A DNA stretch of 64,000 nt from Orientallactaga sibirica (taxonomy: Eukaryota; Chordata; Mammalia; Rodentia; Dipodidae), in contig JAEOAD010000029.1 in NCBI GenBank assembly GCA_036365145.1, positions 26,706,001-26,770,000 of the forward strand, read 5' to 3'. The notes under the pieces are model-generated. The model was not told the DNA's origin, made no database searches, and was given only the letters and a program-made list of their open reading frames with translations. The translations under genes were made by a program, and so were the position numbers. How positions within the stretch are numbered: position 1 is the first letter of the stretch; each line of letters starts with the position of its first letter. Below are positions 41,383 through 51,819 of the stretch, piece by piece.

Positions 41383-42652
41383 AAGCCAGTAAGCTAGAAA
41401 GGGGATATAAAGGGAATAGAAATAAGATGGTATTGTAGATATGAAAGTAGAAGAACAGATTAATGGGGGTGAATAAAAAAGGCCTAAGTGAGGTCAGGGG
41501 AAGAGACTGAATAAAGGAAAGGTGGAGGGAGGGCTAATCAAAATCTAAGAGGATATAAATAAGTCATATGGAAACCTACTTTTCCAGACAATGGAACACT
41601 CAGAAGCCATAGATTGTTACTAGAAACTTTTCAGTGCCAGGGATGGGATACCTTCCAGTGAGTTGTTAGCCAGGGAGGTCACTGATGCCCCCAAAACATA
41701 AGAGGCCATTGCCGAGGCTCTTGGTTTCCCACCAGGAATAGATGGTAAGACCCTATTGCTGAAGACTCCACATACTTGGGCTGCAAGGTCACTGAGAAAT
41801 CCTGCTGGAGCTGAGCTGAAAACCTCCTCCATGTGGACCAGCTAACAGAAAGCTGAAAAAAGCTATGCTGCATGCAGTTCAATGGGAGAGAGAAATCACC
41901 AGTGGAGATACTCAACAGTGAACACTGCAAGCCTTAAACTTAGCCAGTCAGGCCAAATGAGCCAATGGATGCAATAGTGGCATGTCTGTTTGGGGGAAAA
42001 CCAACGGCTCTCTAATTGGACTGGAGGCCTGCTCCATGGGAGGGAATTCGATCCTGATACTGAAAACCTACAACAGGGGTAGTCATGAGCCCTAGGATTA
42101 TAATGTCTTCTGATGTCTGGCTAAATGTACATACTATGCTCACCAACTTGCCCAGGAAGCACTTCTCTTAATGTCCACACCCATATATTAATGCTACTCT
42201 CACTTTTGGTCAGAGAAGCTTCTCTTTTCAGATGGTGGTGACCTTGGGATGACTCAGAAGGCACCATGGTGCTGAGAAGAAGGGACAGAGGAGTGCTCAG
42301 CACTGAAACATCTCTAACAAATCTTCCAAGGCTCAGGGTCCATTGCAGAAGGGGTGGCAGAAAGAATGTAAGAGCCAAAGGAAGGCTAGGACTCCTTACA
42401 ACATGCTCCTCCAGACACAAAATGGTCTGGATATCCATGACCTCATAGTGCCTGACACTACCTACACAAGACCATCATAATAAGAGGAAAAGATCATGAC
42501 ATCAAAATAAAAGAGAGAGTGATGGGGGGATATGATAGAAAGTAGAGTTTCAAAGGGGAAAGTGGGGGGAGAGAGGGAATTACCATGGGATATTGTCTAC
42601 AGTTATGGAAGTTGTCAATAAAAAAAATTAAAACTAAAAAGTAAATAAATAA

Positions 42653-42815
42653 GAGCCAGGTGTGGTGGCACACACCTTTAATCCCAGCACTTGGGAGACA
42701 GAGGTAGGAGGATTGCAGTGAGTTCAAGGCCACCCTGAAACAACATAGTGAATTCCAGGTCAGCCTGAGCTAGAGTGAGACCCTACCTCGAAAAACCAAA
42801 ACAACAAAAAGGCAA
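42653..42815 (+). mobile_element. B1 SINE
   Basis: AGAGCCAGGTGTGGTGGCAC to CCTACCTCGAAAAACCAAAA. Confidence 0.95.
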
Positions 42816-42827
42816 GGGACTGGAGGG

Positions 42828-43000
42828 ATGGCTTAGCAGTTAAGGCACTTGCCTGCAAAGCCAAAGGACCCAGGTTCAATTCCCCAGTACCCACATAAGC
42901 CAGATGCACAAGGTAGTGCATGTCTCTGGAGTTCGTTTGCAATGGCTGGAGGCCCTGGTGTGCCCATTCTCTCTCACACACAAATAAATAAATAAAAATT
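42828..43000 (+). mobile_element. DIP SINE
   Basis: GGACTGGAGGGATGGCTTAG to CACACAAATAAATAAATAAA; CT tract very short. Confidence 0.93.
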
Positions 43001-43006
43001 AAAAAT

Positions 43007-43190
43007 TAGCCAGGCGTGGTGGCACATGCCTTTAATCCCAGCACTGGGGAGGCAGAGGTAGGAGGATTGCTGTGAGTTTGAGGCCACCCTGAGACTACAT
43101 AGTGAATTCCAGGTCAGCCTGGGCTAGAGCGAGACCCTACCTCGAAAAAAAAAAATTAAATTAAAAAAAATAAGAAAAAAAAATAAGACA
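43007..43190 (+). mobile_element. B1 SINE, near consensus
   Basis: TAGCCAGGCGTGGTGGCACA to CCCTACCTCGAAAAA. Immediately follows the DIP tail, giving B1-DIP-B1 in one orientation. Confidence 0.95.
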
Positions 43191-43490
43191 GAGAGCATAA
43201 AATAATGACTCCTCATCATTCATGACGCTTGTATTTGCAAAATTATCCTACCTGCTAAAATCTATTTGGATCCTTGAAATCAGTGCCCTTGGCACTTTCA
43301 GAGTTCTTTGAGGGCGTACCTAGAATGGTAACAGCTTGAGGTTTCCAAGTGCATTTTCCCAGCCAAGGTCAAGCAAGGTGATGCTGTCTTCCTCTTGCAA
43401 TTTTCAAACTATAAATGAGCACTTTCTTGATTTCTATGTAGTGTCCCATTTCCAGCTGGGGTGCTTTTCTTGTTTAACAGGGCTCCTCAC
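43191..43490. other. No recognised feature
   Basis: Repeat-free 300 bp. Confidence 0.5.
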
Positions 43491-43494
43491 AGAT

Positions 43495-43575
43495 CTGGGG
43501 ATTTAGTTCAGCAGCAGAGCTTTTGTCTAGTGTGAGCAAGGCCCAGCATTCAATCCCCAGCCCTGGGGGTGGGGG
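43495..43575 (+). mobile_element. ID SINE
   Basis: TGGGGATTTAGTTCAGCAGC, GCAAGGCCCAGCATTCAATC, CCCAGCCCTGGGGG. Confidence 0.78.
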
Positions 43576-43737
43576 GAAGTCCCTAAGTGGGCTGCAGAAA
43601 GCATTGCTTAGTGTTCATAAGCACAGGAAGCTGTGATGTACCTTACTGGAAAATGCTGGATGTTAAGCTGCATTTAAACATATTGAGCAAAAATATTGTA
43701 TGTTACGTTTTATTCAAATTTGGTGAGATTTTGGGCA

Positions 43738-43810
43738 GTACTAGGGGGTTGAACATAGGTCTCACACATGCTAGTTAAGTGCTCTACCACGGAGTTGTGT
43801 CCCCAGTACC
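43738..43810 (-). mobile_element. ID-like SINE fragment
   Basis: TGCTAGTTAAGTGCTCTACC and ACGGAGTTGTGTCCCCAG are the complement of the ID 5' half. Confidence 0.65.
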
Positions 43811-43814
43811 AGCT

Positions 43815-43962
43815 CCTTTTCACTTTTGAGATAATTTCTCACAAAGTCGCTCAAGTTGGTCACGAACTCATTCCGTAGCCCAGGCTGCTCATGCATCTGT
43901 AATCCTCGTGCTTCAGCTTCCAATGTCATTGGGATGGCAGGTTTTACCACCAGGCCCAACCT
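43815..43962 (-). mobile_element. Old B1-like SINE
   Basis: TTTGAGATAATTTCTCACAA, TAGCCCAGGCTGCTCATGCA, TTTTACCACCAGGCCCAAC. Confidence 0.6.
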
Positions 43963-43971
43963 TTGAGTTCA

Positions 43972-44234
43972 ATTTTTTTAATTAATTGAGAATTTTACTG
44001 TATGAACACACTGCATATTGGTCATATTCCTCTTGGGTTATACCTTTATTTTTCCCTCTCCTCTGCCCCCATTCTGCTTGGGGCCTTCTCGGTGCAGTTG
44101 TCAGTATTCACTGTGGGATCATGAGCACATCAGTCCGTCTCTGTCAGGGAGGACAATGTCTCGGGATACCCTCCCACCCCGTGACTCCTGCAATCTTTCC
44201 ACCCCCCTCTTCTGCAATGTTCCTGAGCCTTGAA
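43972..44234 (-). mobile_element. L1 3'UTR fragment
   Basis: TTTTTTTAATTAATTGAGAA, GCAGTTGTCAGTATTCACTG, CCACCCCGTGACTCCTGCAA. Related to 29998-30250 (GTGGCTCTTACAATCTTCCC). Confidence 0.7.
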
Positions 44235-44239
44235 GGACT

Positions 44240-44418
44240 ATTTTATTTATCTGTGGGAGGGGTGTATGGGCACACCAGGGTTTCTTGCCACTGCAAACCA
44301 ATGCCAGATGCTTGCATCACTTTTTGCATCTGGATTTATGTGGGTGTTAGGGAACTGAACCCTACCCATCAGGCTTTGCAAGCAAGTTACTTTAACTGCT
44401 GAGCCATCTCCCCAGTGC
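44240..44418 (-). mobile_element. DIP SINE, diverged
   Basis: TATTTTATTTATCTGTGGGA to GAGCCATCTCCCCAGTGCC. Confidence 0.85.
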
Positions 44419-44459
44419 CTGAGTTCAATTCAATAACTCAACAATATATTTCTGGGGTT

Positions 44460-44680
44460 TTTTGTGGCCTTTTGCTGGTTGATTGGCTGGTAGGATTTTT
44501 GTTGTTGTTGTTTTGTTTTTTGTTTTTTTGTTTTTCAAGGTAGGGTCTCACTCTAGTCCAGGCTGACCTGGAATTCACTCTGTATTCTCAGGGTGCCCTA
44601 GAACTCATGGTGATCCTCCTACCTCTGCCTCCAAAGTGCTGGGATTAAAGCATGCAGGCATGTGCCACCATGCCCAGCTC
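44460..44680 (-). mobile_element. B1 SINE with GTT-rich tail
   Basis: GTTGTTGTTGTTTTG tail, TCAAGGTAGGGTCTCACTCT to GTGCCACCATGCCCAGC. Confidence 0.93.
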
Positions 44681-44681
44681 G

Positions 44682-44742
44682 TTTTTTGTTTTGTTTTGTT
44701 TTGTTTTGTTTTGTTTTGTTTTGTTTTGTTTTGTTTTGTTTG
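44682..44742 (+). repeat. (TTTTG)n
   Basis: About eleven TTTTG units between two antisense B1 elements. Confidence 0.96.
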
Positions 44743-44868
44743 GCTGATAGCATTTTGGAACCAAAAACAGTACTCAAACTTGTTATATAGCCAAGGCTAG
44801 TCGTGAACTCATGATCATCCTGCCTCTTACCTGCCAAGTGCTGGAATTACAGATATGTGCCACCATAC
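44743..44868 (-). mobile_element. Old B1-like SINE
   Basis: GCCAAGGCTAGTCGTGAACT, CCTGCCAAGTGCTGGAATTA, TGTGCCACCATACCC. Confidence 0.75.
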
Positions 44869-44904
44869 CCACTTACTTAAATGCCTTATTTAAAATGCAA
44901 GTAA

Positions 44905-45060
44905 GGCATCTTGTTTGTTTTTGTAAGGTAGGGTATTGCTGTAGCCCAGGATAACCTGGAATTAATTCTGTAGTCTCAGGCTGGCCTCAAACTCATAGTG
45001 ATCCTCCTACCTCAGCCTCCTGGGTGCTGGCATTAAAAGTATGCACCACCACACCCAGCT
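44905..45060 (-). mobile_element. B1 SINE
   Basis: TTGTAAGGTAGGGTATTGCT to CACCACCACACCCAGC. Confidence 0.93.
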
Positions 45061-45061
45061 T

Positions 45062-45215
45062 TATTTTTGGGTTTTTTTGAGGCAGGGTCTCACTCTAGCC
45101 CAGCTGACCTGGAGCTCACTCTGTAGTTCCAGACTGGCCTAGAACTCATGAAGATCCTCCTACCTCTGCCTCGTGAATGCTGGAATTAAAGGCGTGCACC
45201 ACCACACCCAGCACA
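45062..45215 (-). mobile_element. B1 SINE
   Basis: TTTTTGAGGCAGGGTCTCAC to CACCACCACACCCAGC; directly abuts the previous copy. Confidence 0.93.
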
Positions 45216-45387
45216 TGGCCTTATTTTCTAGTTCTTAAATTTTGTGTGCATGCAGTTTATGTGTGTGGTATGTATACATGTTCGTATACATAAGGATGTG
45301 TGGGGGTGCACATGCACATGTGTGCACACATGAGTGGAAGCCAGAATTGATATAGGGTGTCTTCCTCAAGTGCTCGCCACCTTTTGT

Positions 45388-45532
45388 GTTTTTGGAGATA
45401 AGATCTTACTCTGGTCCAGGCTGACCTGGAATTCACTCTGTAGTCTCAGGCTCCCTCAAACTCATGGTGATCCTCCTCCCTCTGCCTCCCAAGTGCTGGG
45501 AATAAAGGCATGTGCCACCACGCCCAGCTCCC
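45388..45532 (-). mobile_element. B1 SINE in B4
   Basis: TTTTTGGAGATAAGATCTTA to GTGCCACCACGCCCAGC. Confidence 0.93.
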
Positions 45533-45539
45533 ATTTTAT

Positions 45540-45720
45540 TTATTTATTTATTTTTTTTTTTTTTTTTTTTTTTTTTGGTTTTTCGGGGTAGGGTCTCACT
45601 CTAGCTCAGGCTGACCTGGAATTCACTATGTAGTCTCAGGGTGGCCTTGAACTCATGGCGATCCTCCAACTCTGCCTCCCGAGTGCTGGGATTAAAGGCG
45701 TGCGCCACCACACCCGGCCC
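45540..45720 (-). mobile_element. B1 SINE in B4, near consensus
   Basis: 36-bp poly-T, TTTTTCGGGGTAGGGTCTCA to GCGCCACCACACCCGGCC. CTCCCATTTTATTT recurs on both sides. Confidence 0.96.
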
Positions 45721-45960
45721 TCCCATTTTATTTTTTTCAGACAAGGTCTTCAGCTAAATCTAGAGCTCACCAAGTCAAGGAGACTACCTAGCCAGTGAGC
45801 CTAAAGGGATCCTCCTGCCTCTGTCACCCTAGGGCTGAGATTACAAGTGTGCAATACCATACCTGGCATTTTCTGTGACTGCTGGGGACCCAAACTCAGG
45901 TGCAGGTCCTCATGCTTATGTGGCAAGCACCTTCCCCACTGACACATCTTCAGAGCCCCA

Positions 45961-46334
45961 TTCTTCACTTCTTGGGAATATCTTCAGTTCATCCAGATCT
46001 GTAGAAGTTATTAAAAATCCAGTCATGTGTGACAGGTTGCCCACTTTTACTCATATAAAAACCAACATTTTTAAATTGTGTTAAAAACCATATCTGATAT
46101 GCAGGAGGATAGAATATATTTTATTTAATAGCATGTTGGTTTGCTTTATATTCTAAATATTTGCACATGTGGCTTTGGAGCCTCCATTTATATTCTCGCC
46201 CTGGGCCCAGCAAATGTTAGGGGTAGAAAATTGCTGAAAACGATGTAAGTGAAGATCAATATGATCTTGATTAGATAATGCATGGTACATCCATGTAATA
46301 GAATCAGTTGCAAATTTCAATAAGGAAAATGAAA
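45961..46334. other. No recognised feature
   Basis: Repeat-free, A/T-rich. Confidence 0.45.
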
Positions 46335-46440
46335 ACAACAGGCTTGGAGCCAAACTGCTAGGAATCAAGTCTTTACATGCTATTTATGAAACCTTAGTAT
46401 CTACACTCTCTGTTCCTCAGTTTCTCCATCTGTAAATAAG
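46335..46440 (+). mobile_element. MIR SINE
   Basis: GCTTGGAGCCAAACTGCTAG, TCTGTTCCTCAGTTTCTCCA, TCTGTAAATAAGGAAGTA. Confidence 0.8.
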
Positions 46441-46558
46441 GAAGTACTTGACCTTGCTCTTAGGAAGCAGGAAGATCAGGAGTTCAAAGCCAGCCTTGGC
46501 TAAATATCAAGTTGGAAATCAGCCTGAGCTTCATGATACCTGTCAAAAAACAACAAAG
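46441..46558 (+). mobile_element. Old B1-like SINE, 5' truncated
   Basis: GGAAGCAGGAAGATCAGGAG, AAGCCAGCCTTGGCTAAATA, ACCTGTCAAAAAAC. Confidence 0.7.
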
Positions 46559-46559
46559 A

Positions 46560-46776
46560 GGGCGGGAGAGATGGCTTAGTAGTTAAGGCACTTGCCTGCA
46601 AAGCCAAAGGACCCAGGTTTCATTACCCAGAACCCACATAAGCCAGATGCACCAGGTGGTACATGTGTCTGGAGTTCATTTGCATCAGCTAGAGGCCCTG
46701 GCATGCCCATTCTTCCTATATACCTGCCACTTTCTCTCTCTATCAAATAAATAAATAATTTAAAAAAAAAAAAAAA
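46560..46776 (+). mobile_element. DIP SINE
   Basis: GGGCGGGAGAGATGGCTTAG to TATCAAATAAATAAATAA; short CT tract. Confidence 0.92.
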
Positions 46777-46784
46777 CACAAAGA

Positions 46785-46930
46785 GCCGGGCATGGTGGCA
46801 CATGCCTTTAATCCCAACACTTGGGAGGCAGAGGTAGGAGGACTGCTGAGAGTTCAAGGCCACCCTGAGAATACAGAGTGAATTCCAGGTCAGCCTGAGC
46901 TAGAGTGAGACCCTACCTCAAAAAAACAAA
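46785..46930 (+). mobile_element. B1 SINE
   Basis: GAGCCGGGCATGGTGGCACA to CCTACCTCAAAAAAAC; long AAAT tail to 46975. Confidence 0.95.
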
Positions 46931-46975
46931 AATAAAATAGAATAAATTAATTAAAATAAATAAAAATAAAAATAG

Positions 46976-47195
46976 GGCTGGGAAAATGGCTTAGTGGTTA
47001 AGGTGTTTGCCTGTGAAACCTAAGGACCTCAGTTTGATTCCCCAGGACCCATGTAAGCCAGATGCAAAAGGGGCACATGCATCTGGAGTTTGTTTGCAGT
47101 GGATAGAGGCCCTGGTGTGCCCATTCTCTCTTTCTGTCTACCTACCTCTCTTTCTCTCTCTCTCTCTCAAATAAATAAAATATTTTTTAAAAAAT
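46976..47195 (+). mobile_element. DIP SINE
   Basis: GGGCTGGGAAAATGGCTTAG to CTCAAATAAATAAAATATTT. Confidence 0.93.
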
Positions 47196-47208
47196 TAAAA
47201 ACAAAGAG

Positions 47209-47362
47209 AGCTGGAGAGATGACTTAGCAGTTAAGTGCTTGCTTGTGAAGCCTAAGGACCCCGGTTGAAGGCTCAATTCCCCAGTAGCCACGTAAGCCAG
47301 ACACACGATGGCGCATGCACCTGGAGTTTGTTTGCAGTGGCTGGAGGCCCTGGTGCACTCAT

Positions 47363-47403
<41 letters not shown>

Positions 47404-47450
47404 CTTTCTCTCTCTGTGTCGCTGTCAAATAAATAAATAAATAAATTTTT
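47209..47450 (+). mobile_element. DIP SINE
   Basis: AGCTGGAGAGATGACTTAGC; a GGTTGAAGGCTCAATTCCCC variant B-box region shared with 4650, 11025, 61250 and 61470. Confidence 0.93.
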
Positions 47451-47479
47451 AAAAGAGTCAATACATGTCACATGGGACT

Positions 47480-47560
47480 CAGGGGGCAGAGGCAGGAGGA
47501 TCACTACAAGTTCCAAGCCAGACAGTGCTTAACAAAAACTCTGTCTCAAACCAAAAACAA
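47480..47560 (+). mobile_element. B1 fragment
   Basis: CTCAGGGGGCAGAGGCAGGA to AACTCTGTCTCAAACC. Confidence 0.65.
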
Positions 47561-47726
47561 AGTGTCAATTATGTAAGTGTAGAGCAGTGACAAACATAAT
47601 CATGTATGCAGTTAGCTGTCAGTATCCATATGCATGTTGTGTTCGCATTGAAATGACACATACGGGGAAGAAAACGAAGTCCAGAGAGTGCATTAACATG
47701 CTGTCACTTTTGAAAACAATTAAAAG

Positions 47727-47805
47727 AGCTGAGCATGGGGGCACACACATGTAATCCCAGCATTCAAAAGATTGAGGGTGGGTAGCAAGATCCTGAGGCA
47801 CAGCC
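47727..47805 (+). mobile_element. B1 fragment
   Basis: GAGCTGAGCATGGGGGCACA, CACATGTAATCCCAGCATTC. Confidence 0.7.
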
Positions 47806-47819
47806 CCCACCCCCAACAC

Positions 47820-47927
47820 CACAGAAATTGGGACCTTAATTACCCAGCAGTGAATACCAACAACCCCCTGAGGAGGGCCCTCAGGGCAAGTGAGGCAAAG
47901 GAAGAGAGGATATAAGACTACAACTTT
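47820..47927 (+). mobile_element. Older L1 3' terminus, outer layer of a nest
   Basis: CCTTAATTACCCAGCAGTGA, CCTGAGGAGGGCCCTCAGGG. Its end is duplicated as TSD: AAGACTACAAC at 47914-47924 and 49783-49793, after which it runs on as CTTTGTAAAAAATAAAAAT. Confidence 0.75.
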
Positions 47928-47949
47928 GGGCAGGAGAAATGGTTTAGCA

Positions 47950-48303
47950 CATTGTGGAAATCAGTGTGGAGGTTTGTGAGACAACTAAAAATAGATTTAC
48001 CATATTATCCAGCTACACCACTCCTAGGCATATATCCTAATGACTGTTCTCACTACCTTAGAGATACTTGCACAACCATGTTTATTGCTGCTCTATTCAC
48101 AATAGCTAGGAAATGGAACCAGTCCAGATGTCTCTCCACAGATGAATGGATAATAAAGATGTGGTACATTTACACAATGGAATTCTATTCAGCAATAAAG
48201 AAAAATGAAATTATGAAACTTGCAAGGAAATGGATGGATCTGGAAAGGATTATACTAAGTGAGGTAACCCAGGCCCAGAAAACCAAACGTTGTGGATCCT
48301 AGC
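47950..48303 (+). pseudogene. L1 ORF2 C-terminal fragment, uninterrupted frame
   Basis: Last 116 residues of the L1 reverse transcriptase protein in one open frame, beginning at a chance methionine (MWKSVWRF) within ORF2. It contains the conserved LLGIYPNDC and MFIAALFTIARKW blocks and the MWYIYTMEFYSAIKKNE block. Compared with the copy ending at 41147, an 18-bp in-frame deletion removes the HMFSLI-type segment just before the final GS and TAG stop. No promoter, endonuclease or RT catalytic part is present, so it is a dead 5' truncation despite being open. Confidence 0.93.
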
Positions 48304-49619
48304 TACAAATGTATAGACTTGTATGTGAGCTGCAACCAAAAATCGGTAGCAGAGGCCAGTAAGCTAGAAAAAAGCTATAAGGGAGGGAGGAGAGGTAAGG
48401 ACCTTAAGCAATAGTATTGTATATGTGTAAGTAGAAGAACAGATTACAGGCAGGGGAAAGGGCTAAGCGAGGCCAGGGGAAGAGACGGTATAAAAGAAGG
48501 GGGGAGGGTCAATAAAAATTCAAGATATTTTGAATAAAACATATGAAAATCTACTTTTTTGAATAATGGCACATCCAGAAGCCATAGATTGTTACTAGAA
48601 AATTTTCAGTGCCAGGGATGGGATACCTTCCAGTGAGTTCTTGGCCAGGAAGGTCCCTGTTGCCTCCAAGACATTACAGGCTATTGCCAAGGCCCTTGGT
48701 TTCCCTTGAGAAACAGATGGTAAGACCCTATTGCTGAAGATTTCACTTGCCTGAGCAGTAAGGTCACTGAGAAAGCAAGCTGGTGCTGAGGTGAAAACCT
48801 TCTCCCTGTAGACCAGCCAACTGAAAGCTGGATAAAGCTGCACCCTATGGGAGACAGAAGTCATCAGCAGTGAAAACAGTGGACACTGGAAACCTCAAGT
48901 TTGGCCAGACAGGCCAAATGACCAAACAAGTGCAATAGTGGCATGTCTGCTCTGGGGGAAACCATCTGCTCTCTAATTGGACTGAAGGCCCTCTCTATGG
49001 GAGGGAATACATACCTGGTACTGAAAAACCTAATCAAAAGCCTGTGGCAGGGAAGGTCATGAGCCTTAGGGGTATAAAGCCTGCTCTTATCTGGCTAAAT
49101 GTACATATTATTCCCACCAAACTGCCCTGAAAGTACTACACTTTATGTTCATATTCACACATTAATGCTACTCTCACTTCTGGTTAGAAAAGCTTCTCTT
49201 TTCCGATGGCGATGACCACTGGGATGACCCAAAAGGCAACATAGTGCTGAGAAGAAGAGAAGGAGGAGTGTCCAGCACTGAAACATCTCTATCACACCCT
49301 CCAAGGCTCAGGGCCCATTGCGGAAGAGGTGGTAGAAAGAATGTAAGAGCCAAAGGAAGGGTACCACTCCTTACAATGCAACTGTCCAGACAGAAATTGG
49401 TCTCAATATCCATGACCTTGCAGTGCCTAGCAATACCTTCACAAGACCCTCATAATAAGAGAAAAAGATGATGACGTCAAATTAAAAGAGAGACTAATGG
49501 AGAGAGGGAAGGGATATGATGAAGAGTGGAATTGTGAAGGGGAAAGGAAGGAGGGGAGGGAAATATGCTTTATTTATGTAAGTATAGAAGTTTTCAATAA
49601 AAATTTAAAAAATAATAAT
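47950..49619 (+). mobile_element. 5'-truncated L1 (1,670 bp) with 13-bp TSD
   Basis: ORF2 C-terminus, then 3'UTR ending TTTTCAATAAAAATTT. TSD AAATGGTTTAGCA (47937-47949) and AAATGGCTTAGCA (49620-49632) is the DIP A box itself. Confidence 0.96.
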
Positions 49620-49827
49620 AAATGGCTTAGCAGTTAAGGCACTTGCCTGTAAAGCCAAAGGACCCAGGTTCAATTGCCCAAGACTCATGTAAACCAGATA
49701 TACAAGGTGTTTGTAGTGGCTGGAGGCTCTGGTATGCCAATTCTTTCTCTCTAGTTGATAAATAAAAATAAAATATTTTTTAAAGACTACAACCTTTGTA
49801 AAAAATAAAAATAATAATAAAATAATA

Positions 49828-49890
49828 AAGAGGCTGAGGCAAGAGGAGCTTGAATTCAAGGCCAGCCTGGGCTATACAGTGAAGCTATCA
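49828..49890 (+). mobile_element. B1 fragment
   Basis: AGGCTGAGGCAAGAGGAGCT, AAGGCCAGCCTGGGCTATAC. Confidence 0.65.
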
Positions 49891-49905
49891 ATGAAAATAT
49901 TTTAA

Positions 49906-50115
49906 AGGGCTGGGGAGATGGCTTAGTGGCTAAGATGCTTGCCTGTGAAGTCTAAGGACCCAGGTTCAATTCTCCAGAACCCACATTAGCCAGATGCACA
50001 AAGTGGTGGATGTGTCTGGAGTTCATTTGCAGTAGCTAGAGGCCCTGGCATGCCCATCTCTCTCTCTCTCTCTCTTTCTTTCTCTCTCTCTCTAAATAAA
50101 AATAAAACATTTTTA
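49906..50115 (+). mobile_element. DIP SINE
   Basis: GGGCTGGGGAGATGGCTTAG to AAATAAAAATAAAACATTTT; tail interrupted by the next L1 piece. Confidence 0.93.
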
Positions 50116-50323
50116 CCTTCGCAAGACCCTCAAAATAGAAGAAAAAGATGATGTCATCAAATTAAAAGAGAGACTAATGGAGAGAGGGGAGGGGATATGA
50201 TGGAGACTGGAGTTCTAAAGTGGAATGGGGGGAGGGGAGGGAAATATCAGGTGGGGTTTTTTTGTATGTAAGTATAAAAGTCAATAAAAAACAATAATTA
50301 AAAATAAATAAATAAATAAATAA
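50116..50323 (+). mobile_element. Very short L1 insertion (208 bp of 3' end)
   Basis: CTTCGCAAGACCCTCAAAAT to GTCAATAAAAAACAATAATT, the last part of the 48540-49619 3'UTR. TSD AATAAAACATTTTTA at 50101-50115 and 50324-50338. Confidence 0.92.
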
Positions 50324-50514
50324 AATAAAACATTTTTATGTTTAAAAAAATAAAAAAGTCAAAAAGTAAAATAAATCAAAGAAAATGTATGTGTGCATGC
50401 ATATGTGTGTGTTTGTCTCTTATGTTGAAATTGACATATGCAAAGATCTCTGAAAGTGTGCACAAGAAGCCCTTTAACGGTGACTTAGTAGGAAGGGAAA
50501 AGGAAGAACGGGGT

Positions 50515-50700
50515 GAGGTTTGTGACTCTGGATTTATCACAAAGCAGCCCCTAAAGCTTAGTGGCTTAAACCAGCAACCATTCTGTGTGATATCTCCTGG
50601 CTTCTGTGGGCTGAGACCAGATGGAGCTTAAGAGGATCAGCAGCCACCTCTGTCTCTGATGTCTCTGCTCTTTCTCTTACTTCATTCTCTAAGATCTAGT
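50515..50700 (+). mobile_element. Ancient mammalian repeat, LTR/ERVL-like (unnamed)
   Basis: TATCACAAAGCAGCCCCTAA, AGCTTAGTGGCTTAAACCAG; wording shared with the relics at 57235 and 62465. Confidence 0.55.
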
Positions 50701-51090
50701 TTGTTTCAGGTCTGTATCCACGACCAGGAAGTCTGGTCCATGAGACAGGAGCCACACTCTCTATGCATCACTCACAGAGCATGACATAAAGACTCAGAAA
50801 AATCTTGGTGGAGGAAATGAAGAAATAATACATTTATTCCCATTTTTTATTCCGTTCCTGGTCTTGCCACACTCTCAACCTCCTCCTTGGCTAGTACCAT
50901 GACACGGAAAGTGGAATTTCATAACCTGAGAACGAAGCTTCTTCTGTTTGTGGGTGTACATATCTTATATCCAAACGACCTATTCAAAGACTTGTGTCAA
51001 CTTAGAGCACGGGGACAGAAAACAGAGGGTCCAAATACTCCCTGGTGAGCACTATGCAGAGAAGTGAGGTCACACAGAAATCAGGAACAG
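50701..51090. other. No recognised feature
   Basis: Repeat-free; nothing identifiable. Confidence 0.45.
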
Positions 51091-51587
51091 CACCAAACTG
51101 CCCAGCAAGCCCTTCTCTTAATGGTCATACCCACATATCAATGATACTCTCACTTTTGGTTAGAGAAGCTTCTCTTTTCAGATGGTGGTGACCACTGGGA
51201 TGACCTAAAAGGCACCATAGTGCTAAGAAGAAGTGACGGAGGAGTGCTCAGCACTGAAACATCTCTATTACACCCTCCAAGGCTCAGGGTCCATTGCAGA
51301 AGAGGTGGCAGAAAAAATGTAAGAGCCAAAGGAAGGATAGCACTCTTTACAATGCACTCTTCTAAACACAAAATGGCCTGGATATCCATGACCTTGCAGT
51401 GCCTGACACTACCTACACAAGACCATGATAATAGGAGGAAAAGATGATTACATCAAAATAAGAGAAAGACTGATTGAGAAAGGGAGGGGATAGGATGGAA
51501 AGTGGAGTTGCAAAGGGGAAGGTGGGGGGAGTGAATTACCATGGTATATTGTATATAATTATGAAAGTTGTCAATAAAAAAATAAGG
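51091..51587 (+). mobile_element. 5'-truncated L1 3'UTR
   Basis: AAACTGCCCAGCAAGCCCTT to AGTTGTCAATAAAAAAATAA. Closest in wording to the 42130-42640 copy. Holds the antisense open frame at 51150-51389. Confidence 0.92.
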
Positions 51588-51803
51588 GGGGGCTGGAGAA
51601 ATGGCTTAGCAGTTAAGGTGTTTGTGTGCGAAGCCAAAGGACCCAGGTTCGATTCCCCAGGACCCACATAAGCCAGATGCACAAGGGGCACATGCATTTG
51701 GAGTTCGTTTGCAGTGGCTAGAGCCTCTGGCATGCCCATTCTTTCTCTGTCTGTCTCTCTTCTATCTCTCCCTCTGCTTGCAAATTAATAAATAAAATAA
51801 TCT
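51588..51803 (+). mobile_element. DIP SINE
   Basis: GGGGCTGGAGAAATGGCTTA to GCAAATTAATAAATAAAATA. Confidence 0.94.
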
Positions 51804-51819
51804 TTTTAAAAAAAGGGGG

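Larger units (their letters stand above)
40722..42640 (+). mobile_element. 5'-truncated L1: ORF2 C-terminus plus full 3'UTR
   Basis: ORF2 end to about 41140, then the roughly 1.3-kb 3'UTR ending AAGTTGTCAATAAAAAAAAT. A B1 with microsatellite sits at 41184-41382. The 3'UTR is shared with 13732, 47950, 50116 and 51091. Confidence 0.93.
45230..45960 (-). mobile_element. B4 SINE split by two B1 insertions
   Basis: TGTGTG/CACATG-rich end, ATATAGGGTGTCTTCCTCAA, later CAGACAAGGTCTTCAGCTAA and CCCACTGACACATCTTCAGA. Confidence 0.8.
47928..49782 (+). mobile_element. DIP SINE, split in its A box by an L1
   Basis: First piece 47928-47949 (GGGCAGGAGAAATGGTTTAG). It resumes at 49620 with AAATGGCTTAGCAGTTAAGG and runs to the AAATAAAAATAAAATATTTT tail at 49782. 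Confidence 0.92.

Noticed and set aside
47950..48303. Functional L1 protein
   Set aside because: Open for 116 residues but only the extreme C-terminus is present; endonuclease and RT catalytic regions and the promoter are absent.
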